A stretch of DNA of 10,159 bases from CAMENZ01 sp041854955 (GCA_041854955.1 JBHADF010000050.1:1-10159), one strand, 5' to 3'. Shown: positions 1 to 5,867, counted from the stretch's first letter. Notes: generated by a model from the letters alone, not told the origin. Translations and numbers: made by a program.

Positions 1-117
1 CAGGTCATCAAATTCGTAAACCGCTTATCCGATACCATATATACCTTTGCAAGATTCTTGGAAAAGGACATTACAAAGGTAGACTTCGCAGGAATGGGAA
101 AAGAGCGGTTAAGGTAG
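1..117 (+). CDS. PduO-type ATP:cob(I)alamin adenosyltransferase, C-terminal end (partial)
   Basis: The frame is open from base 1 to the TAG at 115-117 and gives 38 residues. They include FVNRLSDTIYTFARFLE, which resembles the conserved last helix of PduO-type cobalamin adenosyltransferases (Cob_adeno_trans family), where NRLSD followed by a hydrophobic stretch and AR is the hallmark. Members transfer the adenosyl group of ATP to cob(I)alamin to make adenosylcobalamin, a cytoplasmic step of B12 assimilation. The gene body lies outside the window, so domain fusions or length cannot be judged. A lipoprotein gene begins only 35 nt downstream with no terminator between, so the two may be co-transcribed. 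The family call rests on this short motif alone. Confidence 0.7.
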   Translation, partial: QVIKFVNRLSDTIYTFARFLEKDITKVDFAGMGKERLR

Positions 118-152
118 AAATAAACTTCAATTAAAAAACCAAAGGGGTAAAG

Positions 153-605
153 ATGAAAAAAGTATTAAGGATTTTTGCAGTGGGCATTTTGGCGATGGCA
201 CTGTTAACGGCCTGTGGCAATGGTGAAAACGAAGTAGAGAAAACTACGTTTGCCGGCAGTTATGATGGAGACTACATCACTATAACCCATGCCGCTGATA
301 CAGTTTCAAAGATTGTGATCGGCGGAGAAGAGTCTATAGATGAGATTTCTTTCAACAAAGGGGAGACTGTCGAAGACCGCTACAGAACTCGCAAAGGGAT
401 TTTAAGGAAGCTTGGTATTGATCTGGATTATGAAATCGGAACGGATTCGGTTTTTTCGGAATTTATAATCGATACATCCAGAGTCACAAAAGATACGATA
501 GAACAGGTCTGGGGAAACGGTGTGTTTGTATATAACAGCGACGGAACCATGAGCTATTCCAAAACGGCGGAGAACTTGCAGGATAACGGCTATGAAAAGC
601 AGTAA
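153..605 (+). CDS. Small lipoprotein, possibly DUF1307/YehR-like
   Basis: The 150-residue product starts with MKK, a hydrophobic stretch (residues 4-18) and a lipobox L-T-A-C with the lipidated cysteine at position 21. It is therefore a secreted, membrane-anchored lipoprotein. The ATG at 153 is supported by AAAGGGG at 141-147. The mature part (22-150) is small, acidic and has no further membrane segment. Its pattern is reminiscent of the DUF1307/YehR lipoproteins (about 150 aa, function unknown): a GxYDGDYITITH start, a KGxTVED middle, an IDTSRV strand, and an SKT...L...GY end. I make that match from memory of the family pattern, and it is weak. The gene may be read through from the adenosyltransferase gene and ends at the terminator at 642-677. 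Confidence 0.8.
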   Translation: MKKVLRIFAVGILAMALLTACGNGENEVEKTTFAGSYDGDYITITHAADTVSKIVIGGEESIDEISFNKGETVEDRYRTRKGILRKLGIDLDYEIGTDSVFSEFIIDTSRVTKDTIEQVWGNGVFVYNSDGTMSYSKTAENLQDNGYEKQ

Positions 606-641
606 TCCTTAAATACATCCTATACTGAAACTAAAATAAAG

Positions 642-677
642 CCCTTTATCCGGATTTTGTCCAGATAAAGGGTTTTT
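642..677. terminator. Bidirectional intrinsic terminator between convergent genes
   Basis: CCCTTTATC (642-650) pairs perfectly with GATAAAGGG (664-672). After one mismatch the stem continues with GGA (652-654) against TCC (660-662), closing on TTTTG. A T5 run follows at 673-677 for the plus strand. On the minus strand the stem is followed by a T-rich stretch (complement of 634-641). It sits between the stops of the converging lipoprotein and YfjL-like genes and can serve both. Confidence 0.85.
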
Positions 678-708
678 AAAATTTTCAAATAACAGTACTG
701 GCGGTTTC

Positions 709-1353
709 TTATCTGTAGCTTTGACCGATAACCTGAATATCCCCGCTGACAGAGCTTTCCCCATCCCACATATATATGCCTAATGTCAGGCCGCCGACGG
801 GAGCATCCCATTTTTCGGAAACCTTGTCTTTCATTTTGGCAAGCATGTTGTCCAAATCTTCCCGAGTCATTATATCTGCATCCTTGGACATGCTGACGAA
901 GTAAGTGCTGTCGGCTAATCTTTTAGTCATATCCGTTTCCATGGGATTAGTCGCATTTCCCTGCTCGGAAACGTAGAAGGAAAAACCTGAAAGATCAAAG
1001 CTTTCTCCCAGGATTACCTGAATCTCACGGGTCACATAGTCTGCACACCGAGCAGCGGCATAGGCATCGACGAGACCGATTTCGTTTACATTGGTTTTAA
1101 AGGTAATATCCGGGTTGGACTCGGAGGCCAGGGTGAAGTTAAATTCATGACGCTTATAGGAATATCCCGATTCCACCACGTTGAAAGCTTCGTTATAGAG
1201 CTCTTGGTAGTATTTGACCAGCTCCTTCTTTTCTTCCATACGCTGAAGAGGATTTCCGTTAAATCCTATATAGATGTAGGAAAGGAAGCAGATAGCTGCC
1301 ACTAAGGCCACCCCTAACAGTATTAAAAACCCTTTAAGAAATCTTTTTTTCAT
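709..1353 (-). CDS. Membrane-anchored YfjL-like protein, function unknown
   Basis: The protein has 214 residues. The start at 1353 (MKKRFLKG) is preferred over an in-frame ATG seven codons upstream because AGGGAGGGG lies 4 nt before it. One hydrophobic helix (about residues 8-30) follows a basic N-terminus, so the protein is probably a single-pass membrane protein with the C-terminal part outside. An IGFNGNP motif (29-35) follows the helix, then a charged helical stretch with KYYQELYNEAF (about 48-57). This layout recalls the YfjL-like family of Bacillus and Clostridia, whose role is unknown; the assignment is from memory. The gene is a single-gene unit with its own promoter (1388-1416), convergent with the lipoprotein gene. 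No enzyme motif is visible. Confidence 0.7.
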   Translation of the reverse strand: MKKRFLKGFLILLGVALVAAICFLSYIYIGFNGNPLQRMEEKKELVKYYQELYNEAFNVVESGYSYKRHEFNFTLASESNPDITFKTNVNEIGLVDAYAAARCADYVTREIQVILGESFDLSGFSFYVSEQGNATNPMETDMTKRLADSTYFVSMSKDADIMTREDLDNMLAKMKDKVSEKWDAPVGGLTLGIYMWDGESSVSGDIQVIGQSYR

Positions 1354-1387
1354 AGAACCCCTCCCTATTTGCACACTTTATAGAAGA

Positions 1388-1416
1388 ATTATAGCATATT
1401 TTATGGAAAATGAGAA
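1388..1416 (-). promoter_or_regulatory. Extended -10 promoter for the YfjL-like gene
   Basis: Read on the minus strand, TGC-TATAAT gives a consensus -10 (1388-1393) with the extended TGn element just upstream. The -35 at 17-bp spacing (1411-1416) is TTCTCA, which is weak, as is common when an extended -10 is present. The start codon at 1353 lies about 28 nt beyond the expected start of transcription. Confidence 0.6.
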
Positions 1417-1485
1417 AAAATTCTTGATTTATGCTGATAAAAAGGCCATTCTGTATATAGCAAAAAACGGGGTGTCCATGTAGAA

Positions 1486-1530
1486 TTAAGAGAGCACATT
1501 GCCACCGTCCACGGAGATAGATTCTATATA
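1486..1530 (-). pseudogene. Possible 3' relic of a short-chain dehydrogenase/reductase gene
   Basis: On the minus strand these bases read YIESISVDGGNVLS followed by TAA. The sequence VDGG plus four or five residues and then a stop is the usual C-terminal end of classical SDR oxidoreductases of the FabG type. Upstream on the minus strand there is no room for the rest of the gene, because the channel gene and its ribosome site begin at once. If real, this is the stump of a deleted gene whose neighbour was replaced by the potassium cassette. With only 14 codons, chance cannot be excluded. Confidence 0.35.
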
Positions 1531-1551
1531 AAAGGAGAGGGAAGAAGTAAG

Positions 1552-2268
1552 ATGAGGAAGCGCATATTTGATTTTGTAGAGGTCACTGACGGAGATGATT
1601 TTTGGGGTAAAACCTATGATATATTTATGATAGGCGTTATCATATTGAGCCTTTTCCCCATTGCGTTAAAGAGCACTAAAGGAATCATTGGAGCCATAGA
1701 CTTAGGAACCGCAATTATATTTATCATAGATTATATATTGAGACTGTCTACAGCTGATTATAAGCTTAAAAAGGGAGCGAAATCCTTTATGCTGTATCCC
1801 TTTACTCCCATGGCTGTCATCGACTTAATGGCAATACTGCCTTCTCTCATGCCTGTACACGGAGCCTTCAGGATGCTGAGAACCTTTAGGCTGCTTAGGG
1901 CACTGAGGGTGTTCAGAGTTTTTAAAGTTATGAGATATTCTAAAAGCATAACTATAATAATGAATGTCTTACGCAAACAGAGAGAAGCCTTAATCGCAGT
2001 TTGCTGTCTGGCGGTGGGATATATTTTAATATCCGCCTTGATAATGATAAGCATTGAGCCGGAAACCTTCGACACCTTCTTCGACGCCGTTTACTGGGCG
2101 ACGGTTTCCCTGACAACTGTGGGTTATGGGGATATATACGCCGTTTCTACGGCGGGCAAGTTAATCACCATGATATCAGCCGTTTTCGGAGTAGCCATTG
2201 TGGCCTTGCCGGCAGGTATAGTGACAGCCGGCTACATGGAGGAAGTGAGAAACAAACAATCCTGTTAA
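1552..2268 (+). CDS. Voltage-gated (Kv-type) potassium channel
   Basis: This 238-residue protein has six membrane segments and forms a tetrameric K+ channel. S1 is at about 22-39, S2 at 46-65, S3 at 80-98, S5 at 145-167 and S6 at 203-228. The S4 sensor is textbook: basic residues at every third position, R107, R110, R113, R116, R119, R122, K125 and R128. The pore loop carries the selectivity filter TTVGYGD (188-194), and S6 has the PAG motif (220-222) used as a hinge in Kv channels. It ends eight or so residues after S6, with no RCK or cyclic-nucleotide domain, so gating should rest on voltage alone. The start is supported by a GGAGAGGG stretch upstream. KtrB/KtrA genes follow on the same strand, pointing to joint potassium control. 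No clear promoter was found in 1417-1551. Confidence 0.93.
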   Translation: MRKRIFDFVEVTDGDDFWGKTYDIFMIGVIILSLFPIALKSTKGIIGAIDLGTAIIFIIDYILRLSTADYKLKKGAKSFMLYPFTPMAVIDLMAILPSLMPVHGAFRMLRTFRLLRALRVFRVFKVMRYSKSITIIMNVLRKQREALIAVCCLAVGYILISALIMISIEPETFDTFFDAVYWATVSLTTVGYGDIYAVSTAGKLITMISAVFGVAIVALPAGIVTAGYMEEVRNKQSC

Positions 2269-2275
2269 ATGCTTA

Positions 2276-2303
2276 TTGACTTTATTGGCTAATGTTGTAC
2301 AAT
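2276..2303 (+). promoter_or_regulatory. Promoter for ktrB-ktrA
   Basis: TTGACT (2276-2281), a 16-bp spacer and TACAAT (2298-2303) match the housekeeping promoter consensus at ten of twelve positions. The -35 begins seven bases after the channel stop codon. The transporter pair can therefore be transcribed independently of the channel, with a leader of about 50 nt. The leader contains a small hairpin (GGTTA 2324-2328, TAACC 2333-2337) and is too short for a c-di-AMP riboswitch of the ydaO type. Confidence 0.65.
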
Positions 2304-2361
2304 ATGGTATGTTTAACTTAGGGGGTTAGCTTTAACCTTAGAATAATGAGGAAAATTACAG

Positions 2362-3702
2362 TTGAAAAATAAATTCAGAATGCAGCCTATTCAGATACTG
2401 GCTATAGGCTTCGGCGTGATTATACTCCTGGGAGGGATTTTACTTTCCACGCCTTTGGTGACCGGAGACGGAAAGTCTGTAAATTTTATTGACGGCCTTT
2501 TTATCGCCACATCTTCAACCTGCGTAACCGGCCTGTCCTTGTTTGATATTTACAGTGAATACAATTTTTTGGGGCAGCTGGTAATGCTTTTGCTTATTCA
2601 GATAGGCGGCCTGGGCTTTATAGCCGTGGCCATGTCCTTTTCCAAGCTGGTAGGTAACAAGCTGAGTCTCTATCAAAGAACCCTCATGTCAGAATCCATA
2701 GGGGCGTTGAAATACGGCGGTCTCCAGAAGCTGATGAGACAGATGGTCATAGGTACCCTTACCATAGAAGCCATAGGAGCTGTCATCATAGCCCTAAGAC
2801 TCATCCTGCAAAACATGCCTGTCGGAAAAGCTATATGGTTCGGTATCTTCCACAGCGTTTCGGCTTTTTGCAATGCAGGCTTTGACCTTATGGGCTACTA
2901 CAAAGAGGGCTCATCCCTAATAACCTTTAACTCGGACCCGGTCATATTGATTACGATTATGACTTTGATAGTAGTTGGAGGCATAGGCTTTATCGTTTGG
3001 AACGATGTGGTAGAGAACGGACGCAATTTCAGAAAATATGCCCTTCACAGTAAAATCATGATTTCCTTTACGGCGGCTTTGATCCTCATAGGAGCTCTGC
3101 TCTTTTTCCTTATGGAAAACAACAACGCCTTCGGAAATATGAATGTGATGGACAAGATTACCAATTCATTTTTTGCTTCAATAACAGCCAGAACGGCAGG
3201 CTTTGCATCAGTAGACTATACGGAGGTTTCCAATGGAAGCCAAGCTCTGACTATGATTCTCATGCTGGTGGGAGCAGGTCCCGGCTCTACGGGAGGCGGT
3301 TTGAAAATCACCGTAGTAGCGGTTATATTTATGGGCATACAGGCAAACATACTGAACTACCGCGATTACAGCATATTTAAGAGAACAGTCCCTGAATCTA
3401 TCAGGATGAGTGCCTTGAGCACGGCGGCAGCCTACATCATTCTCATGTTGACAGGCCTTTTCTTGCTAATAGTTTTAAACCCGACAATTCCCATAGCAGC
3501 CTTAATGTTTGAGGCCATTTCCGCCATAGGAACCGTGGGGCTGAGCTTGAACCTGACGCCTACATTTGGAGCCGCTTCAAAATTGATTTTGATCATATTG
3601 ATGTATGCGGGGCGTGTAGGAAGCTTGTCCGTGGCCATGGCCATCGTGAGGAAAAAGCTGATTCCTAAAATCAGCTATCCGGAAGAAAAAATAACAGTAT
3701 AG
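2362..3702 (+). CDS. ktrB: KtrB/TrkH-family potassium transporter, membrane subunit
   Basis: The 446-residue protein of the SKT superfamily takes up K+ (often Na+-coupled) as a homodimer with a cytoplasmic RCK ring. The four pore-loop repeats are all present, each with its filter glycine: CVTGL (54-58), CNAGF (170-174), RTAGF (277-281) and GTVGL (390-394). GAGPGSTGGG (304-313) matches the flexible intramembrane loop that gates KtrB. GRVGS (417-421) keeps the arginine of the last repeat that faces the pore. Length and the lack of extra N-terminal helices favour KtrB over the longer TrkH. The start is TTG at 2362 with GAGG 10 nt upstream; an ATG at 2380 is a less likely alternative that lacks a good ribosome site. 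ktrA follows after 10 nt, so the two subunits are translated from one message. Confidence 0.93.
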   Translation: MKNKFRMQPIQILAIGFGVIILLGGILLSTPLVTGDGKSVNFIDGLFIATSSTCVTGLSLFDIYSEYNFLGQLVMLLLIQIGGLGFIAVAMSFSKLVGNKLSLYQRTLMSESIGALKYGGLQKLMRQMVIGTLTIEAIGAVIIALRLILQNMPVGKAIWFGIFHSVSAFCNAGFDLMGYYKEGSSLITFNSDPVILITIMTLIVVGGIGFIVWNDVVENGRNFRKYALHSKIMISFTAALILIGALLFFLMENNNAFGNMNVMDKITNSFFASITARTAGFASVDYTEVSNGSQALTMILMLVGAGPGSTGGGLKITVVAVIFMGIQANILNYRDYSIFKRTVPESIRMSALSTAAAYIILMLTGLFLLIVLNPTIPIAALMFEAISAIGTVGLSLNLTPTFGAASKLILIILMYAGRVGSLSVAMAIVRKKLIPKISYPEEKITV

Positions 3703-3712
3703 GAGAAAATAA

Positions 3713-4366
3713 ATGAGATCTGTTTTAGTAATAGGCTTAGGCCATTTTGGCGAAAACCTGGCATTCACCTTCGAGCAGCAGGGCATACAGGTTATGGCGG
3801 TAGACGCCGATGAAGAAAGGGTGAACAAGGTTGCACCCTATGTTACGGCTGCTCAAATAGCCGACTGCAGAGAGGAGCTTTGCATAAAGGATTTGGACGT
3901 GTCCGGCTTTGATATCTGCTTCGTGGCTATAAGCAAGGATTTGGAAAGCGCTCTCGTCATAAGCACTCTTCTAAGGGAAAACGGAGCAAAGAAAATCGTG
4001 GCTAAGGTTCATAACCATATCCACAGAAAGCTGTTGCTCAACAACGGAGTTGACGATGTGGTTCATCCCGATAAGGATATGGCCATAAGAACTGCCATGA
4101 AATACAGCGCTTTGAAGGCCTTTGATTATGTGGAGCTCAGCGATAATTACGGTATATTTGAAATCGAGACACCGAAAAATTGGCTCAATAAAACTGTAAA
4201 GGATATATCTGTCAGAAAAAATTATAAGGTTAATATTATAGCCTATAAGGTCAACGGACAAATCATAAGCCTTGACAGAGAAGAGTATATCTTCAAGGAG
4301 AGCGACCACCTGATTCTGGCGGGAGATCGGCTTAATTTCAACAAACTTATAGAAAAGCAGCTATGA
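3713..4366 (+). CDS. ktrA: KtrA/TrkA-type RCK regulatory subunit
   Basis: This 217-residue cytoplasmic protein forms the octameric ring that binds ATP/ADP and gates KtrB. The N-terminal RCK_N domain (1-130) is a Rossmann fold with GLGHFG (8-13) after the first strand and the ribose-binding acid D31 at the end of the second. The C-terminal RCK_C domain (137-217), which binds c-di-AMP in several relatives, ends with LAGDR (202-206). The ribosome site AGGAGA (3701-3706) overlaps the ktrB stop codon, a sign of tight coupling. Compared with Bacillus subtilis KtrA as I recall it, R16 of GLGRFG is His11 here, and E125 of HPEKDM is Asp120. Both positions matter for nucleotide and cation sensing. The last codons form the left arm of the terminator. 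Confidence 0.92.
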   Translation: MRSVLVIGLGHFGENLAFTFEQQGIQVMAVDADEERVNKVAPYVTAAQIADCREELCIKDLDVSGFDICFVAISKDLESALVISTLLRENGAKKIVAKVHNHIHRKLLLNNGVDDVVHPDKDMAIRTAMKYSALKAFDYVELSDNYGIFEIETPKNWLNKTVKDISVRKNYKVNIIAYKVNGQIISLDREEYIFKESDHLILAGDRLNFNKLIEKQL

Positions 4367-4379
4367 TGAGCTGCTTTTT
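4353..4379. terminator. Intrinsic terminator overlapping the 3' end of ktrA
   Basis: AAAAGCAGCT (4353-4362) pairs over 10 bp with AGCTGCTTTT (4369-4378); the T run reaches 4379. The six-base loop ATGATG contains the ktrA stop codon TGA (4364-4366), so the left arm is coding sequence. On the minus strand the same stem is followed by four T, so it probably also ends the marR-nitroreductase transcript. Confidence 0.85.
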
Positions 4380-4398
4380 GGCATATCTGTGGTGTAGG

Positions 4399-4971
4399 CT
4401 ATTTTATAACTCTTACGCGACTTCCAAATTCTTCCGGCTCCTTGTCGGCAGGCTCTTCAAGGATTCCTCCGAAGGGCATCTGGGATATGAGGGTGTACTC
4501 CTTGGGTATGTTGAACATCTCCTTGATTTTCTCATCTATGACAGGGTTGTAGTGCTGCAATGAAGCTCCGATTTTCATCTCGCTTAAGGCTGTCCAAAGG
4601 CTGAGCTGAAGCATGGCGTTGGCATGATTTGCCCAGACGGGGAAGTTGTCTGCGTAGGCGGGGAATTTATCCTGAACTCCCTTCACAATACTGCTGTCAT
4701 AGAAGTAAAGGATAGTTCCGGCACCGTTTTTGAAAGAATCTATCTTCTCTCTGGGCACCTTCCCTTCGAATACATCGTATATGCCGTCCCACAGCTTATC
4801 GTGCTCCTCGTCGAAGAGAACTACCAGTCTGGAGCTCTTCATGTTAAAAGCATCCGGTACCAGCTCTACGATGGATTTTATCTCATTTTCTATCACTTCT
4901 TTAGATACGGGCAAATTTTTGCCTATGCTGTAACGGGTTCTTCTCATTTTTAATGAATCTTTAATTGACAT
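4399..4971 (-). CDS. Nitroreductase-family flavoprotein, Frm2/Hbn1-like
   Basis: A 190-residue FMN-dependent, NAD(P)H-using oxidoreductase of the nitroreductase superfamily. RRTRY (10-14) and SSR (46-48) match the FMN-phosphate contacts, and AFN (41-43) is the usual turn before SSR. GASLQHYNP (135-143) and MPFGG (165-169) are typical of the Frm2/Hbn1-like branch, as is the compact length near 190-200. Such enzymes are expected to reduce nitro compounds, quinones or other electrophiles; the true substrate cannot be read from sequence. The start is supported by AAGGA 8 nt upstream. It lies 18 nt after the marR stop and should be co-transcribed with it, so expression would rise when MarR releases its operator. 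Confidence 0.88.
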   Translation of the reverse strand: MSIKDSLKMRRTRYSIGKNLPVSKEVIENEIKSIVELVPDAFNMKSSRLVVLFDEEHDKLWDGIYDVFEGKVPREKIDSFKNGAGTILYFYDSSIVKGVQDKFPAYADNFPVWANHANAMLQLSLWTALSEMKIGASLQHYNPVIDEKIKEMFNIPKEYTLISQMPFGGILEEPADKEPEEFGSRVRVIK

Positions 4972-4989
4972 TTCTTCTTTCCTTTCTGT

Positions 4990-5406
4990 TTAGGGCCTAT
5001 TTCCGCTTAATTTTTTCATAATATTTAAAAATTCTTGCTGTTCTTGGGAAGTCAGAGTGCTGAAATGCTCCTTAAGCATTTCCTCGTTCAGAGGAGCCAC
5101 CGTACCTATGAGAGCCTTTCCCTCTTCCGTCAGGCTGAGTATGGACTGGCGCCTGTCCTTTTGGTTGGAAAGCCGCTGCACCAGCCCCATTTTCACCAGG
5201 TTGTTGACTACCACGGGTATGGTTCCTGCTGTGCTAAGGGTTTTTTTCTGCACGCAGCCTACGGTCATATCACCTTTATTGTATAAAGCCTCCAAGACGC
5301 CGAACTGGGTCATGGTCAGGCCGTGGTCTGCGGCTATTTTCGCTGTTTTTCTGTCGATTTCCGCAACATTTCGATGCAGGCCGACGATTAGCTTTAAGGG
5401 TAACAT
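4990..5406 (-). CDS. MarR-family transcriptional repressor
   Basis: This is a 138-residue dimeric winged-helix regulator. The DNA-binding part covers about 30-100: LTMTQFGVLEAL (30-41), recognition helix in STAGTIPVVVNNLVKMGLV (58-76), and the wing with the family signature NQKDRR (81-86) followed by LTEEG (92-96). Terminal helices (1-28, 105-135) form the dimer interface. There is one cysteine, C51, just before the recognition region, so thiol sensing is possible but unproven. The start has a perfect AGGAGG (5416-5421) nine bases upstream. It is the first gene of an operon with the nitroreductase, and two palindromes sit in its own promoter. It most likely represses itself and the enzyme until an electrophilic ligand binds. 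Confidence 0.92.
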   Translation of the reverse strand: MLPLKLIVGLHRNVAEIDRKTAKIAADHGLTMTQFGVLEALYNKGDMTVGCVQKKTLSTAGTIPVVVNNLVKMGLVQRLSNQKDRRQSILSLTEEGKALIGTVAPLNEEMLKEHFSTLTSQEQQEFLNIMKKLSGNRP

Positions 5407-5437
5407 GGGCTGAAACCTCCTCGATTACAATGATTAT

Positions 5438-5453
5438 ATATCTAATTAGATAT
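5438..5453. promoter_or_regulatory. Probable MarR operator 1 (16-bp perfect palindrome)
   Basis: ATATCTAATTAGATAT is a perfect palindrome. Its size and AT-rich, TCTAATTAGA-like core are typical of MarR operators. On the marR strand it lies just after the expected transcription start and before the ribosome site, where a bound dimer would block transcription. Confidence 0.65.
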
Positions 5454-5474
5454 TATCTATGTAGAGATAATATC
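5449..5474. promoter_or_regulatory. Probable MarR operator 2 (10-bp inverted repeat over the -10)
   Basis: GATATTATCT (5449-5458) and AGATAATATC (5465-5474) are perfect inverted copies around a 6-bp spacer. The right arm covers the marR -10 hexamer (5467-5472), and the left arm shares its first five bases with operator 1. The overlap suggests cooperative binding or one extended site. Confidence 0.6.
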
Positions 5475-5495
5475 ACGAAAGAGAAGGCCTGTCAA
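5467..5495 (-). promoter_or_regulatory. Promoter of the marR-nitroreductase operon
   Basis: On the minus strand a perfect TTGACA (-35, 5490-5495) is followed by exactly 17 bp and TATTAT (-10, 5467-5472). This is a near-consensus, strong housekeeping promoter, consistent with a gene kept off by repression. Transcription would start near 5460, inside the operator region. Confidence 0.8.
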
Positions 5496-5526
5496 TATGC
5501 TTTTGCACATGCCACAGGCTTTAAAT

Positions 5527-5540
5527 ACCCCAATAGGGGT
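5527..5540. promoter_or_regulatory. GC-rich palindrome at the adhesin -35, operator-like
   Basis: ACCCC (5527-5531), AATA, GGGGT (5536-5540) form a perfect inverted repeat whose last base is the first base of the -35. The ACCCC-N4-GGGGT form in AT-rich surroundings recalls operators of CsoR/CstR-type repressors (copper or sulfide sensing). No such regulator is in the window, and the resemblance is by memory only. Confidence 0.35.
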
Positions 5541-5568
5541 GGACTATACCAGGATAAAATGTTATAAT
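5540..5568 (+). promoter_or_regulatory. Extended -10 promoter for the adhesin gene
   Basis: TGGACT (5540-5545), 17 bp, then TGT-TATAAT with a perfect -10 (5563-5568) and the extended TGn element. It faces away from the marR promoter, with the two -35 boxes 44 bp apart. Transcription from here would begin near 5575 and leave about 290 nt before the adhesin start codon. Confidence 0.65.
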
Positions 5569-5574
5569 TAAAGT

Positions 5575-5867
5575 CTGAAAAGCTTCAATCTTCAACAAAG
5601 ATAAGGAATTGAAAATAGTTAAAAAACTTTGAAATGTTGCAAAAGCAACAGAAAAATTATGCTGCAGAAGCTATAATATAAGTAGATGAGCTCCTCGGAT
5701 ATATTTTAACTAAGAAAAGATTGGGGAAGCTGAAATAAATAAGACAAGACTTGATTACCGGAACTGAAGGTCAAATGACCATCTTTCGGTTTGTTGTGCT
5801 TTCAAACATGAAAATGCGATATGGAGAAATAAGTTATAGTGTAATAGTTATAAAGGGGAAGAGAAAG
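5575..5867 (+). other. Long untranslated leader of the adhesin gene
   Basis: This stretch of about 290 bases carries no convincing gene. Two hairpins can be drawn: TGTTGC/GCAACA around AAAA (5635-5650), and a longer one at 5761-5792. A second TATAAT occurs at 5672-5677 without a usable -35. I recognise no known riboswitch class. In-frame ATGs at 5775 and 5808 could extend the adhesin N-terminus but lack good ribosome sites and would bury the signal peptide. Confidence 0.4.
5761..5792 (+). promoter_or_regulatory. Leader hairpin upstream of the adhesin
   Basis: AACTGAA (5762-5768) can pair with TTCGGTT (5785-5791, one G-U pair), and GGTC (5769-5772) with GACC (5777-5780) around the loop AAAT. 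The bases ATCT (5781-5784) bulge on one side. The following bases are T-rich but interrupted, so it could be a weak terminator or attenuator, or merely an mRNA structure. Confidence 0.4.

Noticed and set aside
1424..1459. TTGATT and TATATA as a promoter for the Kv channel
   Set aside because: The spacing is 24 bp, too long for a housekeeping promoter; no better pair was found, so the channel promoter is left unassigned.
4624..4953. Plus-strand open frame opposite the nitroreductase
   Set aside because: It lies entirely antisense to a well-supported nitroreductase, lacks a ribosome site and has no recognisable domain; it is a coding shadow.
5035..5413. Plus-strand open frames opposite marR
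   Set aside because: Antisense to a clear MarR gene with its own promoter and ribosome site; the predicted peptides show no family pattern.
5672..5677. Second TATAAT as an alternative adhesin promoter
   Set aside because: No acceptable -35 at 16-18 bp and no extended TGn; the promoter at 5540-5568 is far better.
5808..5867. Upstream in-frame ATGs (5775, 5808) as the adhesin start
   Set aside because: Neither has a well-spaced ribosome site, and either would place 20 or more residues before a normal signal peptide.
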